Origin: Rhizobium anhuiense
GTDB lineage: Bacteria; Pseudomonadota; Alphaproteobacteria; Rhizobiales; Rhizobiaceae
Length of the DNA: 64,000 bases
Direction: 5' to 3'
NCBI RefSeq assembly: GCF_003985145.1
Contig: NZ_ML133542.1
Location: 1-64,000, forward strand
Shown: piece by piece, positions 1 to 8,700 of the stretch
Position numbering within the stretch: the stretch's first letter is position 1
How the letters are laid out: every line of letters starts with the position of its first letter
The notes under the pieces: generated by a model
The model's database searches: none
What the model saw: only the letters and a program-made list of their open reading frames with translations
Told to the model about the DNA's origin: nothing
Made by a program: the position numbers and the translations under genes

Positions 1-42
1 GATCCGCTGCAGATCACGCTCGCTCATCGCTATCAGTCCCAT
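1..42 (-). CDS. ISNCY-family transposase, N-terminal 14 codons only
   Basis: An ATG at 42-40 opens a frame reading MGLIAMSERDLQRI and runs off the left edge without a stop. The segment MSERDLQRI is the usual beginning of ISNCY transposases, which start with a helix-turn-helix DNA-binding region; an internal ATG at 27 would give exactly that start. Only the N-terminus is present, so the family is assigned from this short match plus the adjacent terminal repeats. Whether the transposase is intact cannot be judged. Confidence 0.5.
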   Translation of the reverse strand, partial: MGLIAMSERDLQRI

Positions 43-127
43 CGGCAATCTCCCCGGCGCCAATCAAACGCGGGGAGTGTGACATTCCAACTTTGCAGAA
101 ACAGGACACTTTAACTTTGCGGCTACA
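1..127 (-). mobile_element. End of an ISNCY-like insertion sequence, cut by the window edge
   Basis: The left edge holds the 5' end of a transposase read on the minus strand, followed by a terminal region containing two imperfect direct copies of a 16-bp motif: GACATTCCAACTTTGC at 81-96 and GACACTTTAACTTTGC at 105-120 (13 of 16 identical). Repeated motifs ending in ACTTTGC beside an MSERDLQR-type transposase start are typical of ISNCY-family elements as I know them. The probable outer end is the TGTAGCC reading outward near 127. The other end lies outside the window, so the boundary is an estimate and no target duplication could be checked. Confidence 0.6.
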
Positions 128-425
128 TCAATCAATCGCATAAGATAGATTATGGAACATAAGGATGCCGTTTGATTACAAAGGCATACCCTCTTCATCC
201 ATCTCATAGGCCCACGCTTTTAAAATCGGCCTGCTCGAATTTGCGTCTTGACGATCCAGCGCATCGACGAGTTCACCGCGAACGTGACTCATAGAACAGC
301 TGATCCGAGCCAATAGACTCTTTTGAAACCCATGTCTCGGACGGACGCGCACTTGGCGGCAACGTGCGGGTCAGAGTGTTGCTCGACGGGATTCGGCGGA
401 AGCTCACCTGATCCGCTCGCCGTTG
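128..425. other. Intergenic stretch with no recognisable gene
   Basis: About 300 bases between the insertion-sequence end and the MscS-type gene. I see no convincing coding frame, tRNA-like fold or strong hairpin terminator. It is the 3' flank of the MscS gene. Confidence 0.5.
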
Positions 426-2576
426 CTATTCCTCAAGTGTCGAGATGACTTTCGATGGTCTTTGCAGCTCCGAGGCGGCAGCGGTTGCTGCTGCATCGGC
501 GGGGCCGCCGGAAACATGAACGGTCGGCGTTGCAAATTGAATGCCCTTTTCCGCGAATGTCTTCTTGAGCATGGCGAGCGCCTTTCGGCGAACGCCGAAC
601 TGTTCGCCGGGCTTCGTCATGAACTTCAGCCGAATCTGCACACCGTAATCCGCCATCTGCTCAATCCCCTGCATTTTTAGGGGTTCGATGATGTTGGGCC
701 CGAGTTCGGCATCTTCGAGAAGCTCAACGCCGATGCGCTTGATGGTCTTGCGGACCTCCTCAAGGTCGCTGTCATAGTTCAGGGTGAGCGTAATGATATC
801 GATGACCCAGTCGCGGCTTAGGTTTTGCACCGCGCCGAGTTCCCCGAAGGGAACGATGGTGACCGGACCGCGATGGTGTCGCAAGCGGATCGATCGCAAC
901 GAGAAACCTTCGACAGTCCCTTTATATTTCGCCGCCTGGATATATTCGCCGATGCGAAAGGCATCGTCGAACAGATAGAAGACGCCGGAGATGATGTCCT
1001 TGACGAGTGTTTGGGCACCGAAGCCGACGGCTATGCCGACGACACCGGCGCCCGCCAGCAGCGGTCCGATCTGAATGCCTACGGCATCCAGGATCATCAG
1101 GAAGCCGACAGCGCCGATCGCCAGGAAGAGTACATTGCGAAGAATGGGAAGGAGGGTATTCAACCGCTGACGCCGGCGCGCGTCGGGTCCCTCCTGATGT
1201 CCCGCCTGCACGCTTCGCGACGCCATCGCCATCTGACTGTCGATCAACGTGCTTGCGAGCTTCCAGATAACGTCGGTCACTAGCAGCACGATAACGATGC
1301 GAATTCCGGCGCGGATCAAACGCGTGGTCACCGTTTCGGCAGCGGCAAGGTCACTGAGATTGACATTCCATGCGCGGGCAATGAGCAGCGCAGCGACCAC
1401 GATGAGAGCGTTCCGCAGCGTTTGCATGATAACGACGGACCATCCGACGATGGCCGGATCCTCGACCGCCTGCCCCTCCCCAGATTGAATAATGCGACGA
1501 ATGATATCATGAGCCACCGAAACGGTCAGCGGCAGAAGCGCGATGACGACCACTGTCCAGAATGCACCGCGGAGACCGGAAACCCATAACAGCCACGAGA
1601 GCAGGATGCTCGCGCTGAAGCCAACACAGACCAGCCGGCTCACGGGTGGCCCGTCAGAACGATAGTGCCGCAGCCAGATCATAACGATCAAAGCGATTGA
1701 AACGACACCAAGCCATGCTGCGGTAAAGAGGTCGACCAAGATGGGTGAAGCTCGGATCGTCCCGATCACTTCAATGGTGGCCCAGCCAGCCGCCAGCACT
1801 GCGACGATTGCGAGGAGCCAGTAGTACCAGAACCAGGCAAGTGAGGTGACAAGCGTCAGAAGCCGCATATGCGGCAGGCGGGCGCCTGGCGCGATGACAA
1901 TACGGCCCACGAGCACGCCAAGGCGCACCATGAGCGCGGCCGATAGCAGGATGAGCGCAATATCGCGAAACACGGCGGGCCATGGAAAGAGGATAAACGC
2001 GCCGAGGCTTCCGATCAGGTAACCGGCCAACGCGAGAAGACCCATTGAAAGCCGGGCTGCGTGGAGCTTGATCCGTTGCCGGACGGTGCCGGCGGGCGCG
2101 TTCAGCACAAAATGGAGCAGCCCTCGCCCTGACCACCAGGCCAGGCGCTGCGCAACGAACCCGCCGGCGACGAAGAGTATGACCGCCAAGATCAGGCCGA
2201 CAGGTTCGATACGATCATCCGTTTGGAAGACCCGGATCGCCGACTGGATCTGCCCGGGAAGAGTTGGAACGGCATCGACGAGTGTGAGCAACCTCTGGCG
2301 CAAATCCTGTAGTGACGTCGCAATCGACGTCGGTGCCGCCTCTTGCGAGACTGCTACCGGCTGCGCCGCTTCCTGATTGCCCGGAACGATCCGATTGACC
2401 AGCGCTCGTCCGGAATCATCATTCGGCAATTCGATAATAACCCGGATCGGGGCCGAGGAATTGGTCGGCTCAGCCGCCGATGCGAGGTTTGCGCTCGCGA
2501 GCAGAAGCGTTGAAAATACCAGCGTCAGGAATGCGCACATTCTGTGGCGGGAATGACGGTCGTCGTTGATGCGCAT
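426..2576 (-). CDS. Large MscS-family mechanosensitive channel
   Basis: A 716-residue inner-membrane protein, far longer than E. coli MscS (286 residues) and closer to the YbiO/YjeP class. A signal-peptide-like segment (residues 13-35, ending ASAA) is followed by a short exported region and then about ten hydrophobic helices. The conserved channel core lies in the C-terminal third: the glycine/alanine-rich pore helix (GAGVVGIAVGFGAQ) leads into the cytoplasmic beta domain with FRIGEYI and VPFGELGAVQN. Such channels open under hypo-osmotic membrane tension and release solutes. The gene stands alone. The start at 2576 has only a weak ribosome site; the in-frame ATG 12 codons later is an alternative. 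Confidence 0.88.
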   Translation of the reverse strand: MRINDDRHSRHRMCAFLTLVFSTLLLASANLASAAEPTNSSAPIRVIIELPNDDSGRALVNRIVPGNQEAAQPVAVSQEAAPTSIATSLQDLRQRLLTLVDAVPTLPGQIQSAIRVFQTDDRIEPVGLILAVILFVAGGFVAQRLAWWSGRGLLHFVLNAPAGTVRQRIKLHAARLSMGLLALAGYLIGSLGAFILFPWPAVFRDIALILLSAALMVRLGVLVGRIVIAPGARLPHMRLLTLVTSLAWFWYYWLLAIVAVLAAGWATIEVIGTIRASPILVDLFTAAWLGVVSIALIVMIWLRHYRSDGPPVSRLVCVGFSASILLSWLLWVSGLRGAFWTVVVIALLPLTVSVAHDIIRRIIQSGEGQAVEDPAIVGWSVVIMQTLRNALIVVAALLIARAWNVNLSDLAAAETVTTRLIRAGIRIVIVLLVTDVIWKLASTLIDSQMAMASRSVQAGHQEGPDARRRQRLNTLLPILRNVLFLAIGAVGFLMILDAVGIQIGPLLAGAGVVGIAVGFGAQTLVKDIISGVFYLFDDAFRIGEYIQAAKYKGTVEGFSLRSIRLRHHRGPVTIVPFGELGAVQNLSRDWVIDIITLTLNYDSDLEEVRKTIKRIGVELLEDAELGPNIIEPLKMQGIEQMADYGVQIRLKFMTKPGEQFGVRRKALAMLKKTFAEKGIQFATPTVHVSGGPADAAATAAASELQRPSKVISTLEE

Positions 2577-2716
2577 GTGGCCGTGGTCCCTGCGACGTTG
2601 TCGTCACTTTTGCTGGGTTGGTCGAAACTTCGGACTTTGTGAAGCGTTGCACGACCAACGTCAATCGACGAACCGGTCTCGGGGCGCAGACTGCGAACCA
2701 ACGGCCAGAAGGCGCT

Positions 2717-2818
2717 AGAGCATTTACGTTTTTCTCCCAATCACGGAAATGCTCTATCTCTTTGTTTTCACGCAATTCCGGAGGCAAAGCCACTACGCAC
2801 TTTTGCTGGAATTGCTCT
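2717..2818 (-). repeat. Copy A of the TAGAGC...GCTCTA interspersed repeat
   Basis: Read on the minus strand this 102-bp block begins AGAGCAATTCCAGCAAAAGTG and continues through GGAATTGCGTGAAAACAAAG to a terminal AGAGCA...TGCTCT hairpin. It is clearly related to the repeats at 35140-35243 and 41469-41593. Its first bases complete the TAG stop of the epoxide-hydrolase-like gene that ends at 2817. It occupies most of the gap between that gene and the MscS gene. Confidence 0.8.
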
Positions 2819-4142
2819 AAGATCGCAAGCTTCTGAACCCTGCCCTGATCTCCTGGCTGAAGAGTTCCGGCTCCTCCCAGGCGGCGAAGTGACCGCCCTT
2901 GGAGGAGCGGTTGTAGTAGATGAGCGTCGGATAGGCCTTGGACAGCCACTGCCTTGGCGGCTTGTAAACCTCTCCGGGAAACACCGTGACCGCCACCGGC
3001 ACTTTGACGGGCGTGAGCTTCGCGCCCGACATGGCGTTTTCCCAATAGATGCGGCCGCTGGAGGGGCCGGTGTTCGTCAGCCAGTACAGGGTTATGTTGT
3101 CGAGAATGGCATCCTTGCCAAGCGCCTGTTCGGGGTCGCCGGGGGTAAACACCCAGTCGGCGATCTTGTCGTAAAGCCAGGCGGCAAGGCCGACCGGAGA
3201 ATCCGCAATGCCGTAACCGATCGTCTCCGGCCGTGTACTCATGATCGCTGCGTAGCCAAAACCGTTGTTGAGGAAATCTCGAGCCTCGTCGAAGACGACT
3301 TTCTCATCCGCAGACAGGCTATCGGGCGCCGGCCCTCCATTTTTAAGCGCCTGGGCTGCGTCTGATGGGAGGGTCGTGGCACGTTCGACCCTGTTGACGT
3401 GGATCGCCAGCAGCCCATCGGGTGCCAGGCGACCCAAAGCGTCGCTGATGATTGCCCCCCAGTCGCCGCCCTGCGAGACATAGCGGTCATAGTTCAGTCG
3501 CTTCATCAGTACGTCCCAGGCAGCCGCGATCCGCTGAGGGTTCCAACCGGTTGCAGCAGGCTTTCCGGAGAAGCCGAATCCCGGGATCGACGGGATCACC
3601 AGGTGGAAGGCATCTTCCGCCATGCCGCCATGCGCCGTCGGATCCGTGAGCGGCCCGATGACGTCAAGCAGCTCGAAGACCGACCCCGGCCAACCGTGGG
3701 TCATGATCATCGGCAGCGCGTTTTCGTGACGGGAACGGACATGGACGAAATGGATATCGAGTCCATCGATATTGGTGAGAAACTGCGGGAAACTGTTCAG
3801 CCTGCTCTCCGCCTTCCGCCAGTCGTAGGACGACTGCCAGTAGCGCACCAGTTCCTTCAGCCTGTGGGGTTGGACGCCCTGCGAACGATCCATGACGGTT
3901 TCGACGTCGGGCCAGCGCGTCGCGGCAAGACGCCGCCTGAGGTCTGCGAGCGCCGCCTCGGCGACTTCGGCCTTGAACGGTTGGATCTCCCCGGGTGTGG
4001 CGGCGACGACATCGGCAGCATCCGATGTGGGTGGAAGGAGAGCGGCAGACATGCCGGCCGCGGCAACCGCTAACAGCAGTGAGCGTCGTGACATATGTCC
4101 ATGTTTCAAGGCGTGGCTATGCTTCATAGAGGTCAGTGCCAT
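2817..4142 (-). CDS. Epoxide-hydrolase family protein with a Tat-like signal
   Basis: 441 residues. An N-terminal twin-arginine-like sequence (SRRSLLLAVAAAGMSAALL, from about residue 18) is followed by an epoxide-hydrolase N-terminal (EHN) domain and an alpha/beta-hydrolase fold. Visible motifs are the oxyanion motif HGWPGS, the nucleophile elbow GGDWG (Asp nucleophile) and a C-terminal catalytic histidine in SKGGHFAAWE. The family opens epoxides to diols through an aspartyl ester; the substrate is unknown. Export by Tat is inferred. AAGGA lies 8 nt before the chosen ATG, with a 10-bp palindrome GACACGTGTC between them. The stop codon is made by the adjacent repeat. Confidence 0.85.
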   Translation of the reverse strand: MALTSMKHSHALKHGHMSRRSLLLAVAAAGMSAALLPPTSDAADVVAATPGEIQPFKAEVAEAALADLRRRLAATRWPDVETVMDRSQGVQPHRLKELVRYWQSSYDWRKAESRLNSFPQFLTNIDGLDIHFVHVRSRHENALPMIMTHGWPGSVFELLDVIGPLTDPTAHGGMAEDAFHLVIPSIPGFGFSGKPAATGWNPQRIAAAWDVLMKRLNYDRYVSQGGDWGAIISDALGRLAPDGLLAIHVNRVERATTLPSDAAQALKNGGPAPDSLSADEKVVFDEARDFLNNGFGYAAIMSTRPETIGYGIADSPVGLAAWLYDKIADWVFTPGDPEQALGKDAILDNITLYWLTNTGPSSGRIYWENAMSGAKLTPVKVPVAVTVFPGEVYKPPRQWLSKAYPTLIYYNRSSKGGHFAAWEEPELFSQEIRAGFRSLRS

Positions 4143-4540
4143 GACACGTGTCCTTTCATGACATCGAGAGCCAACGGAGAGATTTTCGACAAGGACAAGC
4201 CCCAGGTGACCACATAGGTCGCCACCTCGGACGCCCTGCCCTCGCCGATCTTTCTTGCTGACGGGCGTTGAACCTTATCGGTTCGCGCTCCTCGTGCTCG
4301 TATTCGAGGAGTATCAGTTCTTCCTTATATTGTCGCGGTCGGCTGCCGGCCGGAACCTCGGAAAAGTGAGAGGCACCCTCTCGTTCGAATGTCAGCCTTG
4401 GGCAGCCGTTACGGCGCTGCCGCCGTCGAGAGGGTGCCTCTCACTTTCTCCGGCTGCCGCGCGCTGACGCCGTGCTCAATTGTGTCAGGAGACAGCCGGC
4501 TCTGGGCTTTGGCTGACCGCCGTTCAGGAAAGGACCTCCT
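4143..4540. other. 398-bp divergent intergenic region
   Basis: It separates the divergent hydrolase genes ending at 2817 and starting at 4541. Apart from the large inverted repeat at 4363-4447, listed separately, I see no gene. Short frames here are shadows. Promoters for both flanking genes should lie here, but none is clear enough to mark. Confidence 0.5.
4363..4447. repeat. Perfect 21-bp inverted repeat with 43-bp spacer
   Basis: Positions 4363-4383 are the exact reverse complement of 4427-4447; the arm contains GTGAGAGGCACCCTCTC. Each arm is itself partly self-complementary (GAGAGG...CCTCTC), so two small hairpins or one large one could form. It sits 93 bp before the ATG of the downstream hydrolase, with no T-tract after it. 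It may be an intergenic palindromic element or a 5'-leader structure. Confidence 0.75.
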
Positions 4541-5491
4541 ATGTCTAGGGACAAAACCGCAAATACGGCTGCATCGGTCGCAGCAACTCCCACTTCCCGC
4601 ACGTCTGAAACCGTCGCTTCCCGGGAGGCCGCGCACGACGCCGTCGACTTCATCGAGATCGATGAGATCCTGACGCTGAGAAGGATGATTGTCCGAGCCC
4701 CGGCGCCGAAAGGCACCGTGCTTTTCCTGCATGGGTTTCCGGAAACGCTGACGGTCTGGAAGGACATCGCGACGATGCTTGCTCGCGACTACGACGTCCA
4801 TGCCTTCGATTGGCCGGGCTACGGGCAGTCGTCGCGCCCGGTTCCTGAATTCTTTTCCTACGCGCCGAAGGCGTATGCCCAGGTGTTGAAAGCCTATCTC
4901 GAGCGGGCAGGCATCGACCGGTCGAACCTCGTGATCTATGCGACTGACATCGCCGCCCTCCCCGTTCTGTTGCTCGCTCTCGATGAGCCGACGATCGCCA
5001 GGCGGATCATCGTCGGAGACTTCGCGCCGTTCGACCGGCCGCAATACATGTGGGAGAACCTGCAGAACCTCAAAGCCGAGCCGACCGCCTCGCCGACGCG
5101 CGCCTACATGAACAAGACGAGCGACGAGATCCTTCAGAACGTGCACAGGCGCGGCCTCTCCCCCGCTGAGCAATTCGATCTACCTGTCGACGTCCAGCAA
5201 GACATGGCTCGCTCCTGGAGCCTCGACGGCGCGACGGCGGCAGATGCCTTCGCCCACTACTACGCGAATTTCACACGTGACCAGAACTTTCTCGAGGCCA
5301 ACCTCGACCGGCTGAAGACGCCCGTGAGGGTGATCTGGGGCGAGAAGGACATCTACATCAGAAGCGAAATGGGCATCGAGTTCGCCGCCAAGATCGGTGC
5401 AAAAGTCGATACCCTGCCGGGCATCGGTCATTTCCCGCACCTTCAGAATCCGAAACAAACGGTTGAGGAAATCCACGCATCATTCAGATAA
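4541..5491 (+). CDS. Alpha/beta hydrolase, haloalkane-dehalogenase/epoxide-hydrolase-like
   Basis: 316 residues, ATG start preceded by AGGACCTCCT. After a roughly 35-residue polar N-terminus comes an alpha/beta-hydrolase fold: HGFPET (oxyanion loop), DWPGYGQS (the common D-x-PGxGxS turn), a cap region, and catalytic His in GIGHFPHLQNP. The nucleophile position reads YATDIAA, an Asp as in dehalogenases and epoxide hydrolases, but in a strand-turn lacking the usual G-x-D-x-G glycines. The substrate is unknown. The 3' end overlaps the convergent LysR gene by 12 bp. That regulator may control it, but this is inference from position only. Confidence 0.85.
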   Translation: MSRDKTANTAASVAATPTSRTSETVASREAAHDAVDFIEIDEILTLRRMIVRAPAPKGTVLFLHGFPETLTVWKDIATMLARDYDVHAFDWPGYGQSSRPVPEFFSYAPKAYAQVLKAYLERAGIDRSNLVIYATDIAALPVLLLALDEPTIARRIIVGDFAPFDRPQYMWENLQNLKAEPTASPTRAYMNKTSDEILQNVHRRGLSPAEQFDLPVDVQQDMARSWSLDGATAADAFAHYYANFTRDQNFLEANLDRLKTPVRVIWGEKDIYIRSEMGIEFAAKIGAKVDTLPGIGHFPHLQNPKQTVEEIHASFR

Positions 5492-6394
5492 TATTTGATT
5501 ATCTTTATGGTTTGTCTGCACCCGCAACCGCGGCAGCGCCCAGTCGACGAAAGCCCGTACCTTCAAGGCGAGAAGCCCCTGGCGCGCGTAGACGATATGG
5601 ATGGGCTGCGGTGCGCCGTCAAAGTCGCGCAAGATGGGAATGAGCGCGTCGGACGCCAGTTCGTCCGAAACCTGATAGTCGAACAGCCGCGCGATCCCTG
5701 CCCCGCCGACAGCCGCCGCAACACAATTCGCCGCGGTATTCACTTCCAGCCGGTTGCGGGGCACGGCCTCCATCGGCGTGCCGTCGACGTCGAATGTCCA
5801 GAAGAATGTCCGCTTGTTGAAGATGATCCCGTCGCGATGGATGAGATCGCCGGGACGCTCAGGCATGCCATGCCGCTTGATATAAGTGGGGCTCGCGCAG
5901 GTCAGCAGCCGGAACTCCCCGACCTTGGCGGCATGGAGGGAGCTGTCGGCGAGGTCGCCGAGACGGATCGCGATATCCACCTGCTCGGAGACGAGATCCA
6001 CTGTGCGGTCGAGCGACAGAAGGTTCAGTGACACCTCCGGGTACTTCTCCATGAAGCTCAGCGCGACCGGCAGGACGTATCGGCTACCGTATTCGACCGG
6101 CGTCGTGATCGTCAGCACGCCTCGGGGCGTCTGGTATTCCCCGGACGCCCTTCGCTCGGCCTCCTCCAGATCCGCCATGATCTTTCGAGCCGCATCGACA
6201 TAATCGCGTCCGGCGTCCGTGAGCTGAAGATTGCGGCTGGTGCGGACGATGAGGTTCGCCCCAAGATGTCGTTCGAGCTCGGCCACCTTGCGGCTGACGC
6301 TCGGCAGTGGCGCGTTCAGCTTCCTGCTGCCGGCTGAGATGCTCCCGGCGTCGACGACCGCCAGCAATATGCGCATTGCTTCAAGACGATCCAT
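5480..6394 (-). CDS. LysR-family transcriptional regulator
   Basis: 304 residues with an N-terminal winged helix-turn-helix (residues 1-60; SAGSRKLNAPLPSVSRKVAE recognition region) and a C-terminal effector domain beginning near residue 90 (GVLTITTPVEYG). The signature resembles the CrgA/DsdC-like branch that often regulates a neighbouring oxidoreductase or hydrolase. It lies tail-to-tail with the alpha/beta hydrolase gene with a 12-bp overlap, so it is not in the usual divergent arrangement, and its target cannot be named. Confidence 0.92.
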   Translation of the reverse strand: MDRLEAMRILLAVVDAGSISAGSRKLNAPLPSVSRKVAELERHLGANLIVRTSRNLQLTDAGRDYVDAARKIMADLEEAERRASGEYQTPRGVLTITTPVEYGSRYVLPVALSFMEKYPEVSLNLLSLDRTVDLVSEQVDIAIRLGDLADSSLHAAKVGEFRLLTCASPTYIKRHGMPERPGDLIHRDGIIFNKRTFFWTFDVDGTPMEAVPRNRLEVNTAANCVAAAVGGAGIARLFDYQVSDELASDALIPILRDFDGAPQPIHIVYARQGLLALKVRAFVDWALPRLRVQTNHKDNQILSE

Positions 6395-6506
6395 CAGCCG
6401 CCGCCCATGAGATACCGCTTCTGTTTATTGTCGTACGAGTGTCGGACGTTCGCAACGTCCTCAACCGCACGCCCGCCAGATTACCACCTTGCGCCGAGCC
6501 GCAGGC

Positions 6507-7196
6507 CTAGTCGAGCAGCTTGCGTATGGCCATGATCCCCTTTGCCGCATCCGACCAGGACTGACGCCAGATCAACACGCCGACACTGAGGATGGTGGCA
6601 ACAATGAACGGGATTGGCCCGATGAACCAGAACGCGGCTGCGACGGTGAAGTAGTAGGATCGGACGCCGACGCTGAACGATCGAAGCGCAGGGTTCAACA
6701 CCAAAGTCAGAGCATTCGTCCAGCCGACAATGTCCCTGTCTTCATCGCGAGAGGGGCTCGCCCCGATCGCCGCCAGGCAGTAGTTGATCTGCCGGACCGC
6801 CCATATGAAATCGGATAGGCCCCGCAGCAGCGTCGCCATGATCAGGAGGACCTTGCACTGGAAAAACCAGGTGGGGTCCTGAGCCGCAAACATCGCAATC
6901 AGGCCACCCGATCCATAGTTCGGTTCCATGAAAAGCGCGCCGCTCAGCCCAACGATGACGATGAGATTGGCCGAGCCGAAGAAGGATGCCGAATTGATCG
7001 TGTGCCCGAGGATCGCGGCGTCGCCGATAAAGTTGTTGTCTCGCGTCAGCACCTCCCGCATCCAGGCCGCGCGAATGCGCACCATATCGACGGAAAGACT
7101 ATCATTCTTCCTCGGCCACCCCACGGCCATCAAAGGCTCGACCGCCACCCAGACAAGTAGGAAGAAAACGATCGCCGCGACGTTCAGAAAATCCAT
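6507..7196 (-). CDS. DUF599 family membrane protein
   Basis: 229 residues from the ATG at 7196, which begins MDFLNVAAIVFFLLVW and has a G-rich ribosome site (GGGGGC) just upstream. The open frame extends further 5', but that extension has no protein-like character and would delay the first membrane helix by about 100 residues. Four or so hydrophobic helices are visible (near residues 5-24, 75-95, 110-135 and 185-205), with the conserved segment SVGVRSYYF. DUF599 proteins have no established function. It is transcribed alone, divergent from the PAS protein gene. Confidence 0.8.
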   Translation of the reverse strand: MDFLNVAAIVFFLLVWVAVEPLMAVGWPRKNDSLSVDMVRIRAAWMREVLTRDNNFIGDAAILGHTINSASFFGSANLIVIVGLSGALFMEPNYGSGGLIAMFAAQDPTWFFQCKVLLIMATLLRGLSDFIWAVRQINYCLAAIGASPSRDEDRDIVGWTNALTLVLNPALRSFSVGVRSYYFTVAAAFWFIGPIPFIVATILSVGVLIWRQSWSDAAKGIMAIRKLLD

Positions 7197-7546
7197 GGTG
7201 CCCCCGAACTTTACGTGGATTTTCTGAAACACTACTTCGCGGCAGCGGCAGCTCCAAGCACGTATCGCCGCTCCCGGAGTTCTTTCCGCCGGTTCCGCTG
7301 CCCGCCGGACGTGGGCTGCGGGCGATGTGCGTTCAAGCCTGCCATTCATCCGCCACAGATTAACCCCATCAAACATGGATCGCTGCCAAGCAAGGAAACG
7401 ATGGTCGGCGCTTGGAACCTCCCTGCTGTTGCGTTCGATGGAAACGCGGCTAAGATCTAAGATCGAGGTTGAAGTGGTCGACCGCCCTGTCATTGATCGA
7501 GCGTGTCGTGAACTGGCAGCATTGGCGAGCAGACCGGGGATGGCGA

Positions 7547-8083
7547 ATGAACCTTGTCGACGGAGCTTTTGGAACCTCCGAATTTCCTCTCTCTGAAGAG
7601 GCTGGCATCTTCACCTGGGTGTTGGCGACCGACACGGTTTATGCGGATACGGCGCTGGCAAATCTCTTTGGCCTTGATCCGGAAGAGACCATCGCGGGGC
7701 TGCCGGTCATGCGATATCTCGACCGGATTCACCCGGACGACAAGCCATCCGTGGCCAAGGCGATTTCAGAATCGGTGATCACAGGAAATCCGTACCGCCA
7801 TGACTATCGGGTGTTTGACCGAAGCGGGCAGATGGTCACCGTGGCCGCCTTCGGCCGGTGCTTCAGGGATGAAGCCGGAAACCCGTCGCAATATGCGGGC
7901 ATCGTATTCCCGACGAACGACCACATCCACCAAGACCACCAGAAGGACCAATTGTCTGTTCACTGCCGTGAGGCGCTGAAAATTGCGCAGTCATCCGGCC
8001 TGCAGGCGACGGCCAATGCGCTTGAAGCAATTCTCAAAGAGCTTGCCAAGCCGATGCCTTCGGACTTCGCGCAGATTCATTGA
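7547..8083 (+). CDS. PAS-domain protein
   Basis: 178 residues. GGGGA lies 6 nt before the ATG at 7547, better than the in-frame starts further upstream. Residues about 15-120 form a PAS fold: WVLATDTVYADTALANLFGL, then RIHPDDKPSV (the HPDD turn typical of PAS_3) and YRVFDRSGQMVTVAAFG, ending YAGIVFP. No kinase, GGDEF or HTH domain follows; the C-terminal 55 residues are a predicted helical tail. Single-domain PAS proteins of this kind are common in rhizobia, sometimes as partners of histidine kinases. The ligand is unknown. Confidence 0.8.
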   Translation: MNLVDGAFGTSEFPLSEEAGIFTWVLATDTVYADTALANLFGLDPEETIAGLPVMRYLDRIHPDDKPSVAKAISESVITGNPYRHDYRVFDRSGQMVTVAAFGRCFRDEAGNPSQYAGIVFPTNDHIHQDHQKDQLSVHCREALKIAQSSGLQATANALEAILKELAKPMPSDFAQIH

Positions 8084-8226
8084 ATCCTCCCCAAGCGTTC
8101 GTTGTCGCATCCGACTCTCGGTGATCGCTATGGTTTGTGCGAGCCTTGCTTACCTCCCGTGCAAGGCGCTCTTCTCCAGGAGTGATCGATGTTGCAGTCA
8201 TCGGCAATGCCTTGCGCGCATTGTAA

Positions 8227-8636
8227 TCAGTGGCAAAGAAGGGCGGGCATTTCGAGGCGGCTCAACAGCGACCGTGTGACCCCTCCGAGATGAATTCGCG
8301 CAGTCTCGAATGACCGAATGCGCCCGCGACGAGTAAATCGGCCTTGCGTTCTGGGGCCATCGATTGAATGACGCTGGCTGGCGAGTCTCCCTTCGCTTGC
8401 ATGGCCACGACGTCGACGGCAAAACCAGCTTTGCCGAATGCCGACGCAAGGTGGTCTCGACTGCGCTCGTCAATCTGCTTGTCGTCGGTGACGGATATCA
8501 GGACAACGCGCGAGGCCTGTTCCAGAAGCAATCTGGCGCCTGTCAATGCCCTTGCGGCAGTGGCTCCTCCGTCCCAGACGACGGCGACAGCATCGATGCG
8601 GCCGCAGCAATTGTCCGTTGGCTGTAACGCAGCCAA
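8227..8636 (-). pseudogene. Universal stress protein remnant, truncated and frameshifted
   Basis: The frame from 8636 contains the second half of a two-domain UspA protein: AVVWDGGATAARALTGA near the start, then DLLVAGAFGHSRLREF, the conserved G-x-(G/H)-S-x-L-R-E-F segment. After REFI the frame goes out and stops with EGSHGRC. Adding one base after ATC-T restores the classical ending F-GG-VTRSLL followed by SRLEMPALLCH and a TGA at 8229-8227, so a one-base deletion is the simplest explanation. The N-terminal Usp domain is missing; the upstream bases contain only non-matching sequence. Loss of function is inferred. Confidence 0.75.
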
Positions 8637-8700
8637 CGGGACGCCGACGGACGAGTCAGATGTTCTTCACTGCCGAGGTGTCGCGGCACGCCGACTTTCG

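Noticed and set aside
7197..7493. 99-residue N-terminal extension of the DUF599 protein
   Set aside because: No ribosome site, unusual composition, and the ATG at 7196 starts directly with the first membrane helix.
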